DNA of 64,000 nt from Moesziomyces globuligerus (Eukaryota > Basidiomycota > Ustilaginomycetes > Ustilaginales > Ustilaginaceae), in NCBI GenBank assembly GCA_030849465.1, contig JARVLF010000018.1:496001-560000 (forward strand). The letters run 5' to 3'. Position 1 is the first letter of the stretch, and the number at the start of each line of letters is the position of its first letter. Below are positions 1 to 9,504 of the stretch, piece by piece. A program made the position numbers and the translations under genes. The notes under the pieces were generated by a model. It ran no database searches. It was not told the DNA's origin and saw only the letters and a program-made list of their open reading frames with translations.

Positions 1-1
1 G

Positions 2-3000
2 GAGAAGGACGAGTGGGAGTCGCCCGACCGCGTGCAGAGGCTCACCGCTACCCTCGTCGTGGAGCTGCTCGCCTACCAGTTCGCCTCGCCCGTGCGCTGG
101 ATCGAGACGCAGGACATCATGTTCACCGACTACAACTTCGAGAGGCTCGTCGAGTTCGGCCCCAGCCCTACGCTCGTGGGCATGGCCAAGCGCACTCAGG
201 CGCTCAAGTACTCGGCTGTCGACCTCGCCCAGGGCCGCAAGCGCGTCATGCTCTGCTCGAGCAAGGACAAGGAGTCGCTCTACTACTCGTTTGCTGACGA
301 GGAGGGCGAGGCCGAGGCTGCCGCCGCTCCCGAAGCCCCGGCTGCTGCTGCTGCTGCCCCCGCTGCTGCCCCCGCGGCCGCAGCCGCTCCGGCTCCGGCT
401 CCTGCCGCCGCTGGTGGTGCCGCTGCCGCCGACGTGCCGGACGAGCCGCTCAAGGCTGTCGACACGGTTCGCGCCATTCTGGCCCAGAAGCTCAAGAAGA
501 GCATCTCGGAGGTGCCTCTGTCCAAGTCCATCAAGGACTCGGTCGGTGGCAAGTCCGTGCTCAGCAACGAGCTCGTCTCGGACCTGCTCGCCGAGTTCGG
601 CAACCTGCCCGAGCGAGGCGAGGAGCTTCCTCTCGAGGAGCTCGGTGGCGCTCTCCAGGCTGGCTACAGCGGCTCGCTTGGCAAGACCACTTCGGGTCTG
701 ATCACCCGCACCGTCGGCGGCAAGCTGCCCGGTGGTTTCAACCTCTCTGCCGTCAAGTCGCACCTGCAAAAGGCTTGGGGTCTCGGAGCCGGCCGTATCG
801 ACGGTGCTCTGCTCGTCGCCATCACCATGGAGCCTGCCAAGCGTCTCGGCTCCGAGGCTGAGGCCAAGGCCTGGCTCGACTCGGTCGCCCAGACCTACGC
901 TGGCCTTGCCGGCATCAGCCTCAGCCAGGCTAGCGCCGGCGGCGGAGGCGGAGGATCCGGTGGTGTCGCCATCAGCAGCGAGGAGCTCGACAAGCTCAAG
1001 GCGCAGCAGGACGACCACGTCCGCCGACAGATCCAGGTGCTCGAGCGCTACCTCAACATGGACGGCCGAGCCGGTGGCCGACTGGCCGAGAGCACCAAGG
1101 CGGAGCTCGAGGCTGCTCAGTCCCAGTTGGACGCCATCGCTGCCGAGCACGGTGACTTCTACACCAACGGCATCATGCCCAAGTTCACCGAGAAGAAGGT
1201 GCGACACTTCAGCTCGTACTGGAACTGGGCCCGTCAGGACGCCATGACACTGCTGTACGACATCATCTACGGCCGCCTCACCACCGTCGACCGTGAGATC
1301 ACCGCTCGCTGCATCACGCTCATGAACCGTGCCGACCCCAGCCTGCTGCGATACATGCAGTTCCACATCGACCAGATCGACGCCTCGAAGGGCCCGACCT
1401 ACGCCCTCGCCAAGGAGTACGGCCAGCAGCTCATCGAGAACTGCCGCGAGGCCTGCGCCGAGGACGCGGTCTACAAGGAGGTGCACGCTCCCACTGCTCC
1501 GCACACCGAGATCGATTCGCGTGGCAACATCGCCTACAGCGAGGTGAAGCGCGTCGGTGTCCGCAAGCTCGAAGCCTACGTCAAGGAGATGGCCGCCGGC
1601 AGCCGTCTGCTCGGCGCCGGCAGCCAGGTCAACCTGGACAAGGCTCAGGAGAACGTCGCCAAGCTCTGGACGCTCATCCGCAACGAGCCTTCGGTCAGCA
1701 AGCTCAGCAAGGCCACGATCAAGAGTCTGTACAGCGAGGTGGTCCGATCCCTCGGCCCCGCTCGTCAGGCCCGTGCGCCTGCTCGCCAGGCTCCTCGCAG
1801 CCGCCGCCTCAGTTCCAACACGCAGCGACCTCAGGTCAGCGACGCGCCGGCAGCTGAAGACCGCACTCCCTTCCTGCACGTCAAGAGAAAGGTGGCGGGC
1901 CAGTGGCAGCTCAGCCGAAAGCTGACCTCGGTCTACCTCGACATTCTCGGCGAGATGGCCTCGCAGGGTGTCAGCTTCAAGGGCCGCAACGCGCTGCTCA
2001 CGGGTGTCGGCAAGGCTTCGATTGGTGTCGAGGTCGTCAAGGGCCTTCTCGCCGGTGGTGCGCGCGTCGTGATCACCACGTCGAGCTACAGCCGCAGCGT
2101 CGTCGAGTACTACCAGCGCATCTACCAGGAGGTCGGCTCGCGGGGCTCGACCCTCACCGTGGTGCCCTTCAACCAGGCTTCGAAGCAGGACGTCGACAAC
2201 CTGGTCAAGTACATCTACGGCTCGCTCGACCTTGACCTCGACTTTGTCGTGCCCTTCGCTGCCATCTCGGAGAACGGCCGAGAGATCGACGGCATCGATG
2301 ACAAGTCCGAGCTGGCTCACCGACTCATGCTCACCAACCTGGTTCGCCTGCTCGGTGCCATCAAGACCGAGAAGGCCAGCCGCAACTTCGACACCAGGCC
2401 GACACAGGTGCTCCTTCCCCTCTCGCCCAACCACGGCACCTTCGGTGGTGACGGTCTCTACGGTGAGAGCAAGCTCGGCCTCGAGACGCTCCTCAACCGA
2501 TGGGAGAGCGAGAGCTGGGGTCAGTACCTCTGCATCACCGGTGCGATCATCGGTTGGTGCCGTGGTACGGGTCTCATGTCGTCGTCCAACACGGTCGCCG
2601 AGGAGATCGAGAAGCTCGGCTGCCGAACCTTCAGCACGACCGAGATGGCCTTCAACCTGCTCGGTCTCTTGGCTCCCACCGTGTCGGCTGTCAGCCAGGT
2701 CGAGGCCCTCCTCGTCGACCTCAACGGTGGCATGGACAAGATCGTCGACCTTGCCGAGCAGACTGGCAAGTTCCGCGCTGCCATCCAGGAGGCTTCGTCC
2801 ACCAAGCGTGCCCTGGTCGCCGACAACTCGGCTGACTTCAAGGTCATCAAGGGCTCGGCCGCCGAGGCGCTCCACAAGAAGGTGCACATCAACCCGCGAA
2901 GCAACTTCACCTTCCGCTTCCCCGAGGTCGGCACCCTCGACTTCAACCGCGAGATCGCCAAGAGCTACGCGGAGATGGACCTCGAGAAGGTCGTCGTCAT

Positions 3001-5344
3001 CACCGGTTTCGCCGAGGTCGGACCGTGGGGTTCGTCGCGAACTCGTTGGGAGATGGAGGCCTTTGGCCACCTCACCAACGAGGGTGTGATCGAGCTCGCC
3101 TGGATCATGGGCCTGATCAAGCACCACGATGGCCAGCTCAAGTCGGGTGCCACCTACGTCGGCTGGGTCGACGCCAAGAGCGGCGAGCCCGTGGACGACA
3201 AGGACATCCGTGCCAACTACGAGGAGCACATCGTCAAGCACGCCGGTATCCGTCTCATCGAGCCCGAGCTCTTCCGCAACTACGACCCCAACCGCAAGGG
3301 CTTCCAGCAGGAGATCGAGCTCAACCACGACCTCGAGCCTCTGGAGGTCTCTTCCGAGGAAGCCGCCAAGTACAAGCTCGAGCACGGCGACAAGGTCGAT
3401 GCATGGCAAGACGCTTCGACGGGTGGCTGGTTCGTGGTGCTCAAGAAGGGTGCCCGCATCTTCGTGCCCAAAGCGGTTGCCTTCGACCGCCTCGTCGCCG
3501 GTCAGATCCCGACTGGCTGGACCGGCCAGCGCTACGGCATCCCTGACGACATTGTGGCCCAGGTCGACCGCACCACGCTCTGGGCGCTCGTCTGCGCCTC
3601 GGAGGCGCTCGTCAACTCCGGTATCGCGGACCCCTACGAGCTGTACAAGCACATCCATCCCAGCAAGGTGGGCAGCTGCATTGGTTCCGGTATGGGTGGT
3701 ATGACGTCGCTCAGCAAGATGTTCCGCGACCGCCGCAACGACACCGACGTGCAGAAGGACATCCTGCAGGAGACCTTCATCAACTCGGTCGCCGGTTGGG
3801 TCAACCTGCTCGTCATGTCGTCGGCCGGTCCGATCAAGACCGTGGTCGGTGCCTGTGCCACCGCACTCCAGTCGATCGACGTGGCCGTCGAGACGATCCT
3901 TTCGGGCAAGGCCGAGCTCATGCTTGCCGGTGGTTTCGATGACCTCTCGGAGGAGGGCTCGTTCGAGTTCGCCAACATGAAGGCCACTTCGAACGGCAAG
4001 GAGGAGCTGGCCGCGGGCCGTGAGCCCTCGGAGCACTCGCGACCGTTCTCGACCTCGCGAAGCGGCTTCATGGAGTCGCAGGGTTGCGGTGTCCAGGTGC
4101 TCACCACGGCTGCCAACGCGATCAAGCTCGGCATGCCCATCCAGGGTATCGTGGCCTACTCGAACACGCACACGGACGGCGCCGGCCGATCGCTGCCAGC
4201 CCCCGGTCACGGTGTGATCAGCAGTGCCGACGGCATGCAGCGCGCGCTTGCTCGCTTCAACCTGACCGCGGACGACATCGGCGTCATCTCGGCACACATG
4301 ACGGCCACCAAGGCCAACGACAAGAACGAGTCGCACGTGTACCAGGAGCTCTTCACCCGCATGGGCCGAACGCCCGGCCACGCTGTGCCGGTCATGGCTC
4401 AGAAGTGGCTCTGCGGTCACGCCAAGGGTGGTGCGGCCGCCTGGGCGCTCAACGGAGTGATGCAGTCGCTGCACACTTCGATTGTCTGCGGTAACCGCAA
4501 CGCCGACGACATCTCGCCCGAGCTGCAGAAGTTCGACATGCTGCTGTACAACTCGACCTCGATCCACCGTACGCCGCAGCACGTCAACGCGGCTGCGGTG
4601 TCGTCGTTCGGTTTCGGTCAGGTGGGTGGTATCATTCTCGTGCTGCACGCCGCCCACATCCTGGGTCGTCTGTCGCCCCAGATGTTCGAGCAGTACGTGC
4701 AGCGCCGCAAGGCTCGCCAGCACCTCACCTACACGCGCATGCACTCGGCGCTCACCAAGGAGGACCTGGTGCGCATCAAGGACAACCGCCCCTGGCCCGC
4801 CGAGATGGAGGACCAGGTGCTGATGAACCTCAACGCGCGTGCGGTCGAGATGGGCGACAGCTACGGCTTCAAGGCGCCGCTGCCACCGATGCCTGCGCTC
4901 GCCACGACCGAGGACGTGATCGTGCCTGCCAAGCCCGCCGACGTGGCCGCGCAGCAGGAGTCGCTGCAGAAGATGATGGGCCACGTTGCGGGCATCGGCA
5001 TCGACTGCGAGAAGATCTCGACATTCCCGTCGGACAACGAGAACTTTGTCTCGCGCAACTTCACCGAGGTGGAGATCGAGTACTGCCGAGCGCAGCCGGA
5101 CGCCAGGGCGTCGTTCTGCGGCCGCTTCTGCGCTGCCGAGGCGGTGTTCAAGTCGCTCGGCGTGCGCTCGCAGGGCTCGGGCGCCTCGCTCAAGGATGTC
5201 GAGATTGTGCCCACGCCCGAGGGACCGCAGGTGAAGCTGTACGGCGAGGCGCTCAAGGCTGCCAACGGCTCTCGCTTCCTGGTCTCGATCTCGCACGGCG
5301 ACGACTCGGCCATGGCGATCGTCCACCGCCTGCCTAGCGCCTAG
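2..5344 (+). CDS. FAS2: Fatty acid synthase, alpha-type region (partial, 5' end outside window)
   Basis: Cytosolic type I fatty acid synthase carrying the carrier, ketoreductase, ketosynthase and phosphopantetheine transferase steps. The frame is open from base 2, giving 1780 visible residues with no start codon before the conserved segment ELLAYQFASPVRWIETQD, which lies near the N-terminus of yeast Fas2. Order, numbered from base 2: end of the malonyl/palmitoyl transferase, an Ala/Pro-rich linker, one carrier domain with the pantetheine Ser185 in VGGKSVLSNE, ketoreductase with GVGKASIGVEV and Tyr820 in LYGESK, ketosynthase with Cys1285 in GACATAL, His1432 and His1473, and a transferase with Asp1668 and Glu1660-type pairing in GIGIDCE plus Glu1713. 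Oddities: the ketosynthase reads HMTAT where yeast has HGTST, about 90 residues present in yeast between Cys and His are missing, and the transferase reads FCAAEA instead of WSAKEA. The missing start fits either a separate alpha chain or a single beta-alpha chain, as reported in some basidiomycetes. Confidence 0.96.
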   Translation, partial: EKDEWESPDRVQRLTATLVVELLAYQFASPVRWIETQDIMFTDYNFERLVEFGPSPTLVGMAKRTQALKYSAVDLAQGRKRVMLCSSKDKESLYYSFADEEGEAEAAAAPEAPAAAAAAPAAAPAAAAAPAPAPAAAGGAAAADVPDEPLKAVDTVRAILAQKLKKSISEVPLSKSIKDSVGGKSVLSNELVSDLLAEFGNLPERGEELPLEELGGALQAGYSGSLGKTTSGLITRTVGGKLPGGFNLSAVKSHLQKAWGLGAGRIDGALLVAITMEPAKRLGSEAEAKAWLDSVAQTYAGLAGISLSQASAGGGGGGSGGVAISSEELDKLKAQQDDHVRRQIQVLERYLNMDGRAGGRLAESTKAELEAAQSQLDAIAAEHGDFYTNGIMPKFTEKKVRHFSSYWNWARQDAMTLLYDIIYGRLTTVDREITARCITLMNRADPSLLRYMQFHIDQIDASKGPTYALAKEYGQQLIENCREACAEDAVYKEVHAPTAPHTEIDSRGNIAYSEVKRVGVRKLEAYVKEMAAGSRLLGAGSQVNLDKAQENVAKLWTLIRNEPSVSKLSKATIKSLYSEVVRSLGPARQARAPARQAPRSRRLSSNTQRPQVSDAPAAEDRTPFLHVKRKVAGQWQLSRKLTSVYLDILGEMASQGVSFKGRNALLTGVGKASIGVEVVKGLLAGGARVVITTSSYSRSVVEYYQRIYQEVGSRGSTLTVVPFNQASKQDVDNLVKYIYGSLDLDLDFVVPFAAISENGREIDGIDDKSELAHRLMLTNLVRLLGAIKTEKASRNFDTRPTQVLLPLSPNHGTFGGDGLYGESKLGLETLLNRWESESWGQYLCITGAIIGWCRGTGLMSSSNTVAEEIEKLGCRTFSTTEMAFNLLGLLAPTVSAVSQVEALLVDLNGGMDKIVDLAEQTGKFRAAIQEASSTKRALVADNSADFKVIKGSAAEALHKKVHINPRSNFTFRFPEVGTLDFNREIAKSYAEMDLEKVVVITGFAEVGPWGSSRTRWEMEAFGHLTNEGVIELAWIMGLIKHHDGQLKSGATYVGWVDAKSGEPVDDKDIRANYEEHIVKHAGIRLIEPELFRNYDPNRKGFQQEIELNHDLEPLEVSSEEAAKYKLEHGDKVDAWQDASTGGWFVVLKKGARIFVPKAVAFDRLVAGQIPTGWTGQRYGIPDDIVAQVDRTTLWALVCASEALVNSGIADPYELYKHIHPSKVGSCIGSGMGGMTSLSKMFRDRRNDTDVQKDILQETFINSVAGWVNLLVMSSAGPIKTVVGACATALQSIDVAVETILSGKAELMLAGGFDDLSEEGSFEFANMKATSNGKEELAAGREPSEHSRPFSTSRSGFMESQGCGVQVLTTAANAIKLGMPIQGIVAYSNTHTDGAGRSLPAPGHGVISSADGMQRALARFNLTADDIGVISAHMTATKANDKNESHVYQELFTRMGRTPGHAVPVMAQKWLCGHAKGGAAAWALNGVMQSLHTSIVCGNRNADDISPELQKFDMLLYNSTSIHRTPQHVNAAAVSSFGFGQVGGIILVLHAAHILGRLSPQMFEQYVQRRKARQHLTYTRMHSALTKEDLVRIKDNRPWPAEMEDQVLMNLNARAVEMGDSYGFKAPLPPMPALATTEDVIVPAKPADVAAQQESLQKMMGHVAGIGIDCEKISTFPSDNENFVSRNFTEVEIEYCRAQPDARASFCGRFCAAEAVFKSLGVRSQGSGASLKDVEIVPTPEGPQVKLYGEALKAANGSRFLVSISHGDDSAMAIVHRLPSA

Positions 5345-6574
5345 AAGGGGTGCTGGTCAGGGTGCATCTTCGTCTTTGCTTTTTTTCTCTCCTTTTTCCT
5401 CTCCCTCCCCTTTCCTCTCTCTCTCAAGCCCGCTGACTCGGCCCATCCTGCCATCGACACCTTGACACACTGAGTCCACAGCTGCACGGGTGCGCGCAAG
5501 AGGGAATCAAGGCGGAATCGTCAACCGTCCTTGCTTCCACTTTTCTCGCCGCCTGGTCCAGCCTCAGTTGCTGCTGGCCCCATGTATGGGCCGGCGCCAA
5601 GGTGGTTGCCTCATTGCGATGTTACGGATTGCCGAGTCCAGCCGTGCTCTGCAAGTGTTCTCACATGGCGCGGCTTGGACTGTCTGGCCCGTCGAACAAG
5701 GCTGTTGCCAGCGACTCGTCACCGCTGGCGACTTTGGCTCTTCTTCTTCGAGGTTGGACCCCAAGCCGCGACTGCCGCCGAATGCGGCGGTTTGCTGCTA
5801 CATAGATGTCCCGTACGATGCGATGTTACCTTTTGCTCCATTCAGAGTTTCGAATGTCATGATTGATTCCCTTGCTTTGCCGTGGAGAGTGTGGCGAGGA
5901 TGTCGAGTCGGGAAGGAGTAAATCAAGGCTGGCTACTGTGACTTGGGGACATGCGCATTTTAGCATCGGGCTGGATCAGGGCAGATTTGGCGCAAGGTGA
6001 AGGATATGGACTGGATGTTAGATTCGACTGTGTAGGGAAATCAACACAGCCTTGGCGGTTCGGAACGGGGTCTTGGCATCTGCAGGCTGGCGGCACGAGT
6101 AAGGGATGTTGGGGGCCGAAGTGACGCGTGGCCGTGCAGAAGAAGCTTGGCTCCACTTGTGGACAGCGCAGGCGTCGGGGTTCAGGAGAGCGAGTGACAT
6201 GCTCAGGAGTGTCGTGCTCAGCACTCACTTCCAGCCATACTGTACGCCTCTGCCGCGGCAGCACGCGCGCTACATCACGACCCTCCACCAAAGCTTTCCG
6301 ATTGGCAAGGCTCGAGTAGGCCACAGCATCGTCTCGAGGGGAAGGCAGCGGTTCTCATCGCTATCGTGGCGTCATCGGTATATCGAACGCGGCACCAAGG
6401 CCAACTAGGCTCAGTCGGGACTTCTCGCGTGACCGCCGCCTTGGCTCCGCGGCATCCCGTATCGCCGTCCGTGCCCAGTAGGCCTTCCCCACAACCGCTC
6501 CGCTCGATCCTCGCGCCGGCCTTTCCTTCCCACCACCACTTCGACACGCCTTGGCTCGCCATCGCGTCGACGGC
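5345..6574. other. Intergenic: 3' end of FAS and leader of the RING gene
   Basis: No gene is supported here. A long pyrimidine tract follows the FAS stop codon at about 5374-5430. The right part should be promoter and leader of the RING gene. The short ORFs on both strands lack recognisable domains and the codon bias of the neighbours. Confidence 0.5.
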
Positions 6575-8095
6575 ATGTCCACCAACGCTGAGCCAACGCC
6601 TGCTGTACTAGAGCCTCGCGTGCCGCTCACGGATGCCGCGCGTCCCAACGCCGCCGGGCCACCCCGACAGGATGCGGCATCGCTCACAGAGGCGCTGACA
6701 TTGCGACGCAACCTGCTGCGCTCGCTGTGGGACGGCGTGCGACAGCTCCCGCGCGGCAGGCGCATCGTCCTCCTCATCCGCATCTGCGTCTCCTTCGCCC
6801 AGATCGTCGCCTTCATCCCCGTACTCGCGCTGCCTGGCTCGCACCGCGTCTCTCCCTCGCACGAGGACGGCAGGGTGTGCAACCCAGACAGCCTCTTCAA
6901 GTATCTCGTCGTCCACATCGTCCGCCTCGCGCTCGACATCCCCGTCGAGCTCTACCTCGGTCTCAGCCCGCACCGCACCCGACAGGGCCGCAGAGCTGGG
7001 CCCGAGGCGCGCGCCATTGCCGAGCGAGACCGTCCCCTCGGCTCCGAGTACCTCGACGTCAAGGTGGGCAAGATCAGCACGCTGCTCGGCATCGCCTCGC
7101 TCGTCATCTTCTTTGTGGGCAACGCCATCGTCTACAGCTCCACCGAATGCTCCCAACGACCCGCCGAGGCGGTGCCGCTCTTCTGGGCCGCGCTCGCTTC
7201 GCTCATCGTGGTCTACATCTTCATCATCGAGATCGCCGTGCTCGCCTTCCTCATCGTCTGCGCTCTACCGCTGCTCATCGTCATCCTGCGCGCACTCGGC
7301 CTCAATCACCGCCTGCCGCAGCGCGAGCTCCATCCGGAGACCGGCAAGATCGACCAGCAGGAAGTGGACAAGCGCGTCAGGCTCGTTTACTACACTCCTG
7401 CTGAAGCGGATGACGAGACGCACGCCGGCGGTTCGTCCGCCGAGGCGCCGTCGGATCCGGCTCAAGCAGATGCCGAGACGCAAGGGTTGCCAGCATCGGC
7501 GCAACGGTTGGGGCTGGGGGCGCGGCAGGCTACGCAGGATACGATGCAGGGTGTCTCGCATCCCGTGCTTGGGCGCCTGAGTCGGCTGACACGGATCCTC
7601 GTGGCACGGCGGCGCTCATCCCCTTCCCACCCCGCTGAGACTTCGAAGGCAGCAGCGTCGTCAGCAGCCGCCAGTGGTCGAACAGGGGATGGGGTAGCTA
7701 CGGAAGGTCGGGCAAGTGCGCCCTCGTTGGGCGCAAAGTCCGGGCAGCGAGGGCTCAAGTATCCGCTGCATGCGCTGCCAGCGCATCGGGCCACATGTCC
7801 CATCTGTCTGTGCGACTTTGAAGAGCCCGAGCCGGAGCAGGAGCCGGAGCCCGAGCCGCTGCGGCTGCTCGAGTGCGGCCATGTGATGCACCGCTCGTGC
7901 GTCGACCAGTGGCTCACCACCGTCTCGGGCCGCTGTCCCGTATGTCAGAAAGCCGTCATTCCGGAACTCGAAGCGCACACCGCTCCGGTTCCGGCGCCGG
8001 CAGAAGCCGTCGCGGCTCAAGACGTGCCGCTGCCCCAGCCGGAACCGGGCGAGACGCTTGAACTCCAGCAGCTCCCCACCGCGCGCCCCACGTGA
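6575..8095 (+). CDS. Multi-pass membrane RING-H2 protein, probable E3 ubiquitin ligase
   Basis: Predicted 506-residue integral membrane protein with a C-terminal RING-H2 finger, so probably a membrane-bound ubiquitin ligase. Hydrophobic segments lie at about residues 64-86, 107-130, 168-186 and 202-240, the last long enough for two passes. The RING (about 408-457) has CPICLC, then ECGHVMHRSC, then CPVC, giving C-x2-C...C-x-H-x2-H-x2-C...C-x2-C. The loop after the first Cys pair is an acidic Glu/Pro repeat (EEPEPEQEPEPEPLR). A Ser/Ala-rich, probably disordered region separates membrane and RING parts. The ATG at 6575 is chosen because the frame upstream starts only at a TTG. Substrate and organelle cannot be read from the sequence. 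Confidence 0.85.
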   Translation: MSTNAEPTPAVLEPRVPLTDAARPNAAGPPRQDAASLTEALTLRRNLLRSLWDGVRQLPRGRRIVLLIRICVSFAQIVAFIPVLALPGSHRVSPSHEDGRVCNPDSLFKYLVVHIVRLALDIPVELYLGLSPHRTRQGRRAGPEARAIAERDRPLGSEYLDVKVGKISTLLGIASLVIFFVGNAIVYSSTECSQRPAEAVPLFWAALASLIVVYIFIIEIAVLAFLIVCALPLLIVILRALGLNHRLPQRELHPETGKIDQQEVDKRVRLVYYTPAEADDETHAGGSSAEAPSDPAQADAETQGLPASAQRLGLGARQATQDTMQGVSHPVLGRLSRLTRILVARRRSSPSHPAETSKAAASSAAASGRTGDGVATEGRASAPSLGAKSGQRGLKYPLHALPAHRATCPICLCDFEEPEPEQEPEPEPLRLLECGHVMHRSCVDQWLTTVSGRCPVCQKAVIPELEAHTAPVPAPAEAVAAQDVPLPQPEPGETLELQQLPTARPT

Positions 8096-8305
8096 GCCCA
8101 TCACCCCAGCCGTGCAAGCCATGCAATCCCACTTTCACACGTTGTCTGCCACTGTGGTCTTTCTGCCTGGAATCGCAGGTTGGGATGTGCAATTGAGCGG
8201 GCGAGGGAGAAACGAATGTGGATGCGAATGCGACAGATGATGTTTTGGTGGATAAGAAAAAAGAGTACAACGGAAGAGTATGTGTGTGGGTTAGGGGATG
8301 ATGTG

Positions 8306-9019
8306 TTATGACGGTGGATGGAGGTCGGTGGAATCGTCGAGGAACCAGTTGTGAACGAGCGGTTTGTCGGCTGCGAGCTGGGTGAGCGCATTGAAGGTCG
8401 ACTGTTCCAACGCTGCCGGGTTGTCGGGTCGAGGGGGAGCCTGGGCAGCTCGTTTGTTGGTCCTGTTCTTCTTTGCGCCTCGTTTGAGAGCGGCCGAATA
8501 CGACAGCTTGGCCTGTGCCTGGCTCTGCTGCGTCGCCACCTCCTCCGGCTCTCTAGGCCATATATCCACCAGCTTCTGCTCCTGCCCCTGCGGTAATGAA
8601 CCCGAAGCGAACGCGACGCGCAACGAATGGACTGGCGTCACGTACTTGCCTGTCGTCTGCTTGGGTTGTGTCGCTTCCCCCTGCGCCCGCTGCGCCACCT
8701 GCGCGGCCTGAGCAGGGTGTGGAAGGGTATCGGGCGCATTGACATCGACGAGCTTGGCGGCCAGGTCATCGAGGATCGTCTTGAGCGTCTGCTGGTCGTA
8801 GACGGGAGCGGGGAGGATCGACTGCGGCCGCCGCTTGCGTTTCGCCGTCGTCTCGGTCTGGCCATCCGCGACCGAGGTCGAGCCCGAGGCTATCGAGGCG
8901 TGCGTGCCATCGGCCAGCAGCGGTGTGCGTTCGTTCTGCTCAGCCGCCGCCCGTGAGCGTGTCCGTGCATGCCGGTCGCCGAAACAACACGGCAGCAGTA
9001 TGCTCAGGATCTGCTCCAT
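8306..9019 (-). CDS. LAMTOR1/Ego1-like lysosome- or vacuole-anchored adaptor (putative)
   Basis: Predicted 237-residue soluble protein without membrane spans. The N-terminus MEQILSILLPCCFGDR has a hydrophobic stretch followed by a Cys pair suitable for palmitoylation. It is followed by ERTPLL, which fits the acidic dileucine sorting signal. A short predicted helix ends in LVDVNAPDTL, which resembles the 'IIDVSAADS' signature of LAMTOR1/p18. In that family the protein anchors the Ragulator/EGO complex, and hence Rag GTPases and TORC1 signalling, on the lysosome or vacuole. The C-terminal half is low complexity (Gln/Ala/Lys-rich). Against the call, Gly2 for N-myristoylation is absent and the similarity is short. 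It is convergent with the RING gene, 210 bases away. Confidence 0.55.
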   Translation of the reverse strand: MEQILSILLPCCFGDRHARTRSRAAAEQNERTPLLADGTHASIASGSTSVADGQTETTAKRKRRPQSILPAPVYDQQTLKTILDDLAAKLVDVNAPDTLPHPAQAAQVAQRAQGEATQPKQTTGKYVTPVHSLRVAFASGSLPQGQEQKLVDIWPREPEEVATQQSQAQAKLSYSAALKRGAKKNRTNKRAAQAPPRPDNPAALEQSTFNALTQLAADKPLVHNWFLDDSTDLHPPS

Positions 9020-9504
9020 AACCGCCCAACTTCCCCCTTGCTAGCGAGCCGCGTTCCAAGTTTCCAGCGTAGTGCCAAGCCGAGTCGTAAGGAACAGGGT
9101 CGCGATTCGGCGTTCCGTCCTCGTGAGCGATGTCGGTGTAGGTAGGCGATGGATCGACCGTGTAGAGGCAAGAGAAGGATGGATGCAGAGCCAAGATGTG
9201 GATCCGAGGGCCCAGTTTGGCCTGCGTGAGTTCTAACGCACAGGCCCGAGTCAGCCTCCCGCTCGAGAGCGCCTTATCCATGCAACCCGATCCAAATTGC
9301 CGCCCAGCTGAGCCGCTCCCAAAGCTCCACTTTTTGGTGGCTTTTGCGAGTTTCGCGCGCCACCCCGCTGTTAGACCTTGCACACTCGGTTCTACCGGCC
9401 CACGCTTTCGGGCAAAGTTTAGCTTTCCAAAACGTCAGGCACCCGACAAGCACGTAACGATTCCAATCCACGGCAATCGAGCTCTCTATCATCCTTGACC
9501 GACT
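9020..9504. other. Intergenic: promoter of the LAMTOR1-like gene and 3' end of the Atg22-like gene
   Basis: About 485 bases between two minus-strand genes. I see no further gene, RNA or repeat. The part next to 9019 should be promoter and leader. Confidence 0.5.
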
